Below, one piece after another: positions 6,455-10,641 of a stretch of 10,641 nt of DNA. How positions within the stretch are numbered: position 1 is the stretch's first letter; every line of letters begins with the position of its first letter. The notes beneath the pieces were generated by a model that saw only the letters and a list, made by a program, of their open reading frames with translations, did no database searches and was not told the DNA's origin. The translations under genes were made by a program, and so were the position numbers. Source of the DNA: CAZGYE01 sp964530165. Its GTDB lineage: Bacteria > Planctomycetota > Planctomycetia > Planctomycetales > Planctomycetaceae. The stretch is from positions 1-10,641 of the forward strand of contig CAZGYE010000206.1 in the NCBI GenBank assembly GCA_964530165.1. Reading direction: 5' to 3'.

Positions 6455-7690
6455 GTGTACCCCACCATCTGTTTCTTTCTCCTCGTCACCTTCGGCATGG
6501 CTTCGCTTGTTGACGCGGCGGAGCCGACGCGTCAGGCCAGCGGCGGAGTGAATTGGGAGCGAATCGAGATCGACAACGCGTTCCGCTCCGAGGGCGTGGC
6601 CGTCGCCGACGTCAATCGCGACGGAAAGCGTGACGTGCTGGCCGGCGACGTTTGGTACGAGGCCCCCCATTGGAAGATGCACGCGATTCGTCCGGTCGGT
6701 CACTTCGTGGCTGGCAAAGGGTACAGCAGCAGCTTCGCGAACTTCGCATACGACGTCAACGGAGACGGCTGGGACGATTTTATTCTGATTGGCTTCCCTG
6801 GCGATCCCTTTCACTGGTACGAAAACCCCAAGAATCAGCCGGGGCACTGGAAGGAGCACCTCATCTGGCACAGCGCCTGCAACGAGACGCCCGACTTCGA
6901 GGACCTCACCGGCGACGGGAAGCCGGAGCTTGTTCTTGGCTCGCAACCGGAACGGCAAATGGGTTACCTGCCGTTGCCGGCGAGCGCTCAGGCGGCTGGG
7001 AAATGGAACTTCCGCGCGATTAGCGAGCCTGGCGATCCACAGAAAAACGGCAGTTTCAAGTATTATCACGGCGTGGGAATCGGCGACGTCAACCACGACG
7101 GCCGAAACGACGTCGTCATTCCTCACGGCTGGTGGGAAGCGCCGCAAGACCGAAACATCATTCCGTGGAAGTTTCACCCGCTCGTGCTGTCGAAGGACGG
7201 GACGGGGGATCCGTTGCGAGCTGCCAACATCTATGTGGACGATCTCGATCTCGACGGTGACAACGACCTGATCATGAGTTCGGCGCACGCCTACGGCGTC
7301 TGGTGGTTCGAGAACGTCGCCGGCAACAAAGCCCCGCAGTTCAAATACCATTTGATCGACGAGTCTTACTCACAGACGCACGCGGTGGAGTTCGCCGACA
7401 TCAACGGCGACGGCCACAAGGACATCGTCACCGGCAAGCGCTTCTACGCACACAACGGCCGCGATCCCGGGGGGAAGGACCCGGTGGTGATGTACTGGTA
7501 CGAAATTCGCCGCGAAAAGGGATCTCCGCCGAAGTTCATTCCACACGAAATCGTCGCCGGCCGTGACACCGGCGTCGGCACGCAGTTTGTCGTCACGGAC
7601 GTCGACGGCAACGGCCGTCACGATGTCGTGCTGTCGAACAAGAAAGGCGTGAACATCCTACTGAGCAAAGGCACGCCCAATCGGAAGTGA
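6455..7690 (+). CDS. Exported FG-GAP/VCBS repeat protein, predicted seven-bladed propeller
   Basis: The gene encodes 411 residues from GTG 6455. Residues 1-21 are a signal peptide: a hydrophobic core (ICFFLLVTFG) with a likely cut after VDA. The mature protein carries seven Ca-binding loops of the DxNxDGxxD type at about residues 52-60 (DVNRDGKRD), 100-108 (DVNGDGWDD), 150-158 (DLTGDGKPE), 211-219 (DVNHDGRND), 263-271 (DLDLDGDND), 315-323 (DINGDGHKD) and 382-390 (DVDGNGRHD). Each is followed by a short hydrophobic strand, as in FG-GAP/VCBS blades of integrin-alpha-like propellers. Seven loops fit one complete seven-bladed propeller with nothing extra. Aromatic WYE, WWE and WWF motifs recur between loops. 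There is no catalytic motif. Such proteins are periplasmic or extracellular in planctomycetes, and a ligand- or sugar-binding role is only inference. It converges with the minus-strand chaperone operon. Confidence 0.93.
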   Translation: MYPTICFFLLVTFGMASLVDAAEPTRQASGGVNWERIEIDNAFRSEGVAVADVNRDGKRDVLAGDVWYEAPHWKMHAIRPVGHFVAGKGYSSSFANFAYDVNGDGWDDFILIGFPGDPFHWYENPKNQPGHWKEHLIWHSACNETPDFEDLTGDGKPELVLGSQPERQMGYLPLPASAQAAGKWNFRAISEPGDPQKNGSFKYYHGVGIGDVNHDGRNDVVIPHGWWEAPQDRNIIPWKFHPLVLSKDGTGDPLRAANIYVDDLDLDGDNDLIMSSAHAYGVWWFENVAGNKAPQFKYHLIDESYSQTHAVEFADINGDGHKDIVTGKRFYAHNGRDPGGKDPVVMYWYEIRREKGSPPKFIPHEIVAGRDTGVGTQFVVTDVDGNGRHDVVLSNKKGVNILLSKGTPNRK

Positions 7691-7788
7691 TTGTGACCTC
7701 TCTCTCATGACGCTTATTTGAGAAGCCCGCGCAAATCCTGAACGGTGTCAAATCTCTGGTTTGCAGCGGCAGAGTCGTCCCGATCCTG

Positions 7789-7899
7789 AGTGGTCTGTCA
7801 AAGCCAATTTGACAGGTGTCGTGGGGCGGGCTTTCCAGCCTGCCGATTGGCCGCAGCAGGCTGGAAAGCCTGCCCCACATTCGGCTTTGACAGACCACT
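7789..7899. mobile_element. Nested palindromic element (MITE/REP-like) between convergent genes
   Basis: Outer arms of 17 bases match perfectly as inverted repeats (7789-7805 AGTGGTCTGTCAAAGCC and 7883-7899). Inner arms of 23 bases (7821-7843 and 7856-7878) match with one mismatch around a 12-base loop. Each inner arm contains its own small hairpin (CAGGCT-GGAA-AGCCTG on the right). The left side also holds CTGTCAAA-GCCAA-TTTGACAG (7795-7815). The element has no coding capacity. Terminal inverted repeats fit a MITE, while two head-to-head hairpin units resemble REP/BIME elements. No clear target-site duplication is visible. It could serve as a two-way terminator. The right arm ends inside the stop codon of the neighbouring minus-strand gene. 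Confidence 0.75.
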
Positions 7900-8500
7900 A
7901 GCGACGTTTGCGTTTTCGTTTCGTGCGTTTCGAATTGCTTCGCTTGACGCCCTTCGACGCGGTTCGCTTCCGTCTACGGCGGCTCACTTCCGGAGCGTCC
8001 GCTTCGTCTGCTGCGAGTGCTTCGAGCGCGTCGTCCAGCTCCAACTCGTCTGGCAGCGGCGTCGACGGCTCGGCGGACTGCGGAAAACTGGAGATCGGTG
8101 CGTGTGGTATGCTCTCCGGCGGCGCCGGCGGCGGCTCTTCCAACCGTTCGGAGCGAGGAATCCCGTAGAAATCAGGCTGCCGGGTCGACGACGATTCTCG
8201 CGATTTGGCCGGTGACGGATCGAGCGATTCAGAGAGGGGAACGTAATCCGATTCGTCCGGCGCGCTCTGCAACATGTAATCCGAATCGGGTCCCGACTCG
8301 GACGGCGGTGGTTCCGATTGCCGGGCGACGTATTCTTCAATCGTCACCCACGGCCCGTTCCGCTCCGAAACAAGATCGGAGCCGCTGAAGCGCTCAGCCG
8401 CGAGCAGCTCAGCCAGGTCCGTCACGCTCATCGGGCCGAAGACCTGCTGTCCGCATTGCACTTTGAGACGTGGTTCGTCCGTTTTCATCTGGCGCCTCAT
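7898..8500 (-). CDS. GYF_2-like domain protein with disordered middle and polybasic tail
   Basis: The gene encodes 200 residues. Residues 12-58 (VQCGQQVFGPMSVTDLAELL, then DLVSERNGPWVTIEEY) have the pattern of GYF_2 domains, small modules that bind peptides: a polar strand, GP, a helix, and an exposed W. Residues 60-150 are rich in Pro, Ser and Glu and look disordered. Residues 150-172 are acidic (ELELDDALEALAADEADAPE). The last 28 residues are strongly basic (about 18 Lys/Arg, ending KRKRKRR) and may contact nucleic acid, ribosome or membrane. ATG 8500 overlaps the chaperone stop as ATGA, which suggests translational coupling. ATG 8488, with AGG 6 bases upstream, is an equally plausible start and would remove four residues. 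The TAG stop (7900-7898) lies at the edge of the palindromic element. The cellular role is unknown, but operon membership suggests a chaperone partner. Confidence 0.82.
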   Translation of the reverse strand: MRRQMKTDEPRLKVQCGQQVFGPMSVTDLAELLAAERFSGSDLVSERNGPWVTIEEYVARQSEPPPSESGPDSDYMLQSAPDESDYVPLSESLDPSPAKSRESSSTRQPDFYGIPRSERLEEPPPAPPESIPHAPISSFPQSAEPSTPLPDELELDDALEALAADEADAPEVSRRRRKRTASKGVKRSNSKRTKRKRKRR

Positions 8501-10488
8501 TCACTCAGCAGCCGAGACTCGTGAGCAACATACTCGCTCCACGCCAACAGGTCGTCTTCCGGCAGGTTATGGTCGCGGACGAACGTCGCGGTGACCGGGG
8601 CCTCGCGTCCTTTCACCTTGGCCGTGACCTGCAACCGGCCGTTCTCTTCGTAGCGATACCCAACGTTGACCGGCCAACCAGCGGCCAGGTCCTTCGGCAG
8701 GTTGCGCACCACGCTGACACCGACCAGCGTGCAATACTCCGGCCGCGAATTCTCCCCCTCCAACACTTCGACCTTCACGCTTTGCTGATTCGGCTTCGCC
8801 GTCTTGAACATCTGCTCGACGGCACACGGCAACGGGGTGTTTTTGGGGATGAGAATATGATTGATTTTCTTTTTGGTACGTTCATCGATGCCGACGATCC
8901 CCAGGCTGTGTGAGTTGATGTTGGTCAGTGTGAACTTCGCCTGCGAAAGGCCGGTTGTGTCCCGCTGCTTCAAAAGCAGGTCGGCGTACAAGGCTGCGCC
9001 GTGGGCGACCGCCTCGTCCGGAGCAAGCGACTGGTCGACCGGCTTTCCACTGAGTTGTTCAAGCATCCGCACAATCATCGGCATGCGCGTCGAGCCGCCG
9101 ACCAGCAACAGCCGATCGATGTCATCCCACGTCAGACCGGCCTGCCGCAACACGATTTCAGAAGTCGTCCGCGTGAGATTGACCAATGCGGCCGTGGCCC
9201 GTTCGAACTCTTCGCGAGTCACCTCGAACTTCGTTCGCTTGCCGAAATGATTGACGTACAGAACGGCCCGCGAGCGTTCCGTCAGTGTTTTCTTGGCCGT
9301 TTCCGCCGCGGCCGAGAGTTCCTGATAGGTGGAAGGATCGGTGCGCGGGTCGTCTCCGTGTTGCTCGAGAAACGCCGCTGCCGCGAGGTCGATGAGTTTC
9401 TCGTCCCAATCCTTGCCGCCCAGACGAACGTCGCCGTCGGTGGCGATGGCTTTGAAGGAGTTCCCTCGGATTTCAAGAATCGTGACGTCGAAGGTCCCGC
9501 CTCCCAGATCGTAGACAAACACCCGCAGCAGTTGATTGTCCTGCGATTTGTGCACTGGGTCGAGAAAGCCGAGCTGATACCCGTAGGAAAGGGCTGCGGC
9601 CGTCGGCTCGTTGATGATGTCGAGCACTTCCAGCCCGGCCAGACGACCGGCATCCATGGTCGCTTTGCGCCGCGGCTCGTCGAAATAGGCCGGGACCGTA
9701 ATGACGACTTTTGTGACCGGACCGAATCGGCGCTCGGCATCCGCCTTCAGACTGCGGAGCACCAACGACGAAATGACCTCGGGCGGCAGGTTTTCGCCGT
9801 TGACTTGTTTACTGTAGGTCTTATGGCCCATGTCCCGCTTGACGCAAGCGGCAACGCGATCGGGTTCCATGGGCGCCGCCATGAGCGCCTCTTCGCCGAC
9901 GACAGTGCTCCCCTCTTCAAAAAGAACCACACTCGGCGTGACGACGTCGCCCGACGCGTTCGGAATGCAGGTTGGCCGTCCATGAGCATCGACGTAAGCG
10001 ACCGCCGAATACGTCGTCCCCAGGTCGATACCGATGGCCGGGGCCGAGTCATCCGACGAACCGGCCTTTGCGGTTGCCGTCGCCGCGCCTGCGGTTGTTC
10101 GGTCCGGAGAAGCAGCCGGCTGACGCAGCGCCGACTCCGTCGCTCGGGCTGTCGCCGAATCCTGCATGAGGTCCTCTACGGCAGCGACTGCCTGTTTGAA
10201 GGCCTCGGCCGTGCGCATCGACACGTCGGCTCGGAATTGAACCGTCGCTCCGCGCGGTTCATAGGCGGCCTGCCGAAGCTCGTTGAACAGTTCATCCCAC
10301 CCGAGGCGGCGGCGGCCGAGAATCCGGCAGGGCAGCGGCAGCTCCTGCCAGGCCGGGTCGACCACTCTCTGGCGGTATTGCGCGTCGTCCAACAAGACCG
10401 ACTTGGCCTCGCCGACCATCTTGGAGAGAGACTCGCCGATGATCTTCTTGGCACTTGTTCGGAACAACTCGGGAAGATGTCCCGGCAT
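8497..10488 (-). CDS. Hsp70/DnaK-like chaperone with N-terminal extension and no C-terminal lid
   Basis: The product is 663 residues. ATG 10488 is chosen because GGAG lies 6 bases upstream; a TTG at 10494 in the same frame is less likely. Residues 1-110 are an unusual, mostly helical extension (contains FRTSAKKIIGESLSKMV and LGWDELFNELRQAAYEP), followed by an Ala/Thr/Ser-rich linker to about 150. The Hsp70 ATPase domain covers about 151-510: IGIDLGTTYSAVAYVD, VKRDMGHK (the Lys equivalent to the catalytic one of DnaK), VVITVPAYFDEPRRKAT, INEPTAAALSYGY, VYDLGGGTFDVTI and LLLVGGSTRMP are all present, so ATP binding and hydrolysis are expected. The substrate-binding beta domain follows (SHSLGIVGID, IPKNTPLPC, VKVEVLEGE, GRLQVTAKVKG). 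Only about 25 residues come after it, so the helical lid is missing. It is a cytoplasmic folding or remodelling ATPase but probably not the housekeeping DnaK. No grpE or dnaJ is adjacent. It is the first gene of a two-gene operon. Confidence 0.95.
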   Translation of the reverse strand: MPGHLPELFRTSAKKIIGESLSKMVGEAKSVLLDDAQYRQRVVDPAWQELPLPCRILGRRRLGWDELFNELRQAAYEPRGATVQFRADVSMRTAEAFKQAVAAVEDLMQDSATARATESALRQPAASPDRTTAGAATATAKAGSSDDSAPAIGIDLGTTYSAVAYVDAHGRPTCIPNASGDVVTPSVVLFEEGSTVVGEEALMAAPMEPDRVAACVKRDMGHKTYSKQVNGENLPPEVISSLVLRSLKADAERRFGPVTKVVITVPAYFDEPRRKATMDAGRLAGLEVLDIINEPTAAALSYGYQLGFLDPVHKSQDNQLLRVFVYDLGGGTFDVTILEIRGNSFKAIATDGDVRLGGKDWDEKLIDLAAAAFLEQHGDDPRTDPSTYQELSAAAETAKKTLTERSRAVLYVNHFGKRTKFEVTREEFERATAALVNLTRTTSEIVLRQAGLTWDDIDRLLLVGGSTRMPMIVRMLEQLSGKPVDQSLAPDEAVAHGAALYADLLLKQRDTTGLSQAKFTLTNINSHSLGIVGIDERTKKKINHILIPKNTPLPCAVEQMFKTAKPNQQSVKVEVLEGENSRPEYCTLVGVSVVRNLPKDLAAGWPVNVGYRYEENGRLQVTAKVKGREAPVTATFVRDHNLPEDDLLAWSEYVAHESRLLSE

Positions 10489-10520
10489 ACACAACTCCGA
10501 AAAATCGGTGAGATGTCCCG
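10475..10520 (-). repeat. Ten-base direct repeat flanking the chaperone start
   Basis: AGATGTCCCG occurs at 10475-10484 and again at 10511-10520, one copy inside the first codons and one in the leader, 36 bases apart. It may be a local duplication or a site pair; two copies alone prove neither. Confidence 0.4.
10497..10508 (-). promoter_or_regulatory. Small hairpin overlapping the chaperone ribosome site
   Basis: In the minus-strand RNA, CCGA-UUUU-UCGG folds as a 4-bp stem and includes the first two G of the GGAG ribosome site (10498-10495). It is short, and any control of translation is inference. Confidence 0.3.
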
Positions 10521-10545
10521 TGGAAATCTACGGCCGCAAAGATCA

Positions 10546-10574
10546 ATCATAAGTGGTAATAAGCCGGCAAGCAA
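10546..10574 (-). promoter_or_regulatory. Sigma-70-type promoter of the chaperone operon
   Basis: On the minus strand, TTGCTT (10574-10569, 3 of 6 to the -35 consensus) and TATGAT (10551-10546, 5 of 6 to TATAAT) are separated by 17 bases. Transcription would start near 10539 and give a leader of about 50 bases. The AT-rich spacer supports it. No CIRCE inverted repeat is present. Confidence 0.55.
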
Positions 10575-10620
10575 GAAGATGGAGTTTCGGGCAGTGGGTC
10601 AGTTTGGCTTAACATAATGG

Positions 10621-10641
10621 GTGGCTGGGGTCGAGCCGTAG
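10621..10641. repeat. Possible half of a palindromic interspersed repeat, cut by the window edge
   Basis: The last bases, GTGGCTGGGGTCGAGCCGTAG, resemble one arm of a palindrome that I recall recurring in planctomycete genomes (GGCTGGGG-TCGAGC facing GCTCG-CCCCAGCC). The second arm would lie outside the window, so this is only a suspicion. Confidence 0.25.

Noticed and set aside
6437..7351. 304-codon open frame on the minus strand
   Set aside because: It is antisense to the FG-GAP gene, whose signal peptide, ribosome site and seven Ca loops are unambiguous.
9001..10617. 538-codon open frame on the plus strand
   Set aside because: It is antisense to the Hsp70 gene, which carries all family motifs. 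The plus frame shows no motif and is explained by GC-rich codon bias.
10489..10641. CIRCE (HrcA) heat-shock operator upstream of the chaperone
   Set aside because: The TTAGCACTC-N9-GAGTGCTAA inverted repeat is absent.

Overview
The window looks like chromosomal DNA of a planctomycete (Pirellulaceae/Planctomycetaceae-like). It is GC-rich. It carries a giant multidomain protein with the N-terminal LEDRTLLA signature (LEPR-XLL type) typical of Planctomycetes, an FG-GAP/VCBS propeller protein with a signal peptide, an Hsp70 relative with an N-terminal extension, and palindromic interspersed elements. No taxonomic search was possible, so this placement rests on family knowledge.

Layout. Positions 1-4944 (minus strand) hold one uninterrupted reading frame of at least 1648 codons. 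It starts at 4944 and runs off the left edge. It encodes a secreted or surface mosaic of hemolysin-type Ca-binding repeats, three Calx-beta domains, a propeller-like region and a choice-of-anchor-L-like domain. Upstream on the same strand, after a 316-base gap with small palindromes, is a 64-residue cold-shock protein (5261-5455) with a good sigma-70-type promoter at 5540-5568. Positions 5600-6454 look like a graveyard of mobile genes: a transposase N-terminus broken by a one-base frameshift (5600-5835) and a possible start of a tyrosine recombinase (6201-6347), with unassignable DNA around them.

Positions 6455-7690 (plus) encode an exported protein with seven Asp-rich Ca loops, consistent with a seven-bladed propeller. 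It converges on a minus-strand pair: a long Hsp70-like chaperone (8497-10488) and a GYF_2-like protein with a strongly basic tail (7898-8500), whose start overlaps the chaperone stop by 4 bases. Between the convergent units is a 111-base nested palindrome (7789-7899), MITE- or REP-like, whose outer arm reaches into the stop codon of the GYF_2-like gene. A promoter with 17-base spacing (10546-10574) precedes the chaperone gene.

How the genes work together. The chaperone and GYF_2-like genes form a probable two-gene operon, and the GYF_2-like protein may be a partner or adaptor of the chaperone. The cold-shock gene is an independent stress unit. The giant protein and the propeller protein are both predicted to be exported and Ca-dependent, but they are not transcriptionally linked. 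The least explained items are the chaperone's roughly 110-residue helical extension, its basic-tailed partner, and the nested palindrome at the partner's 3' end.
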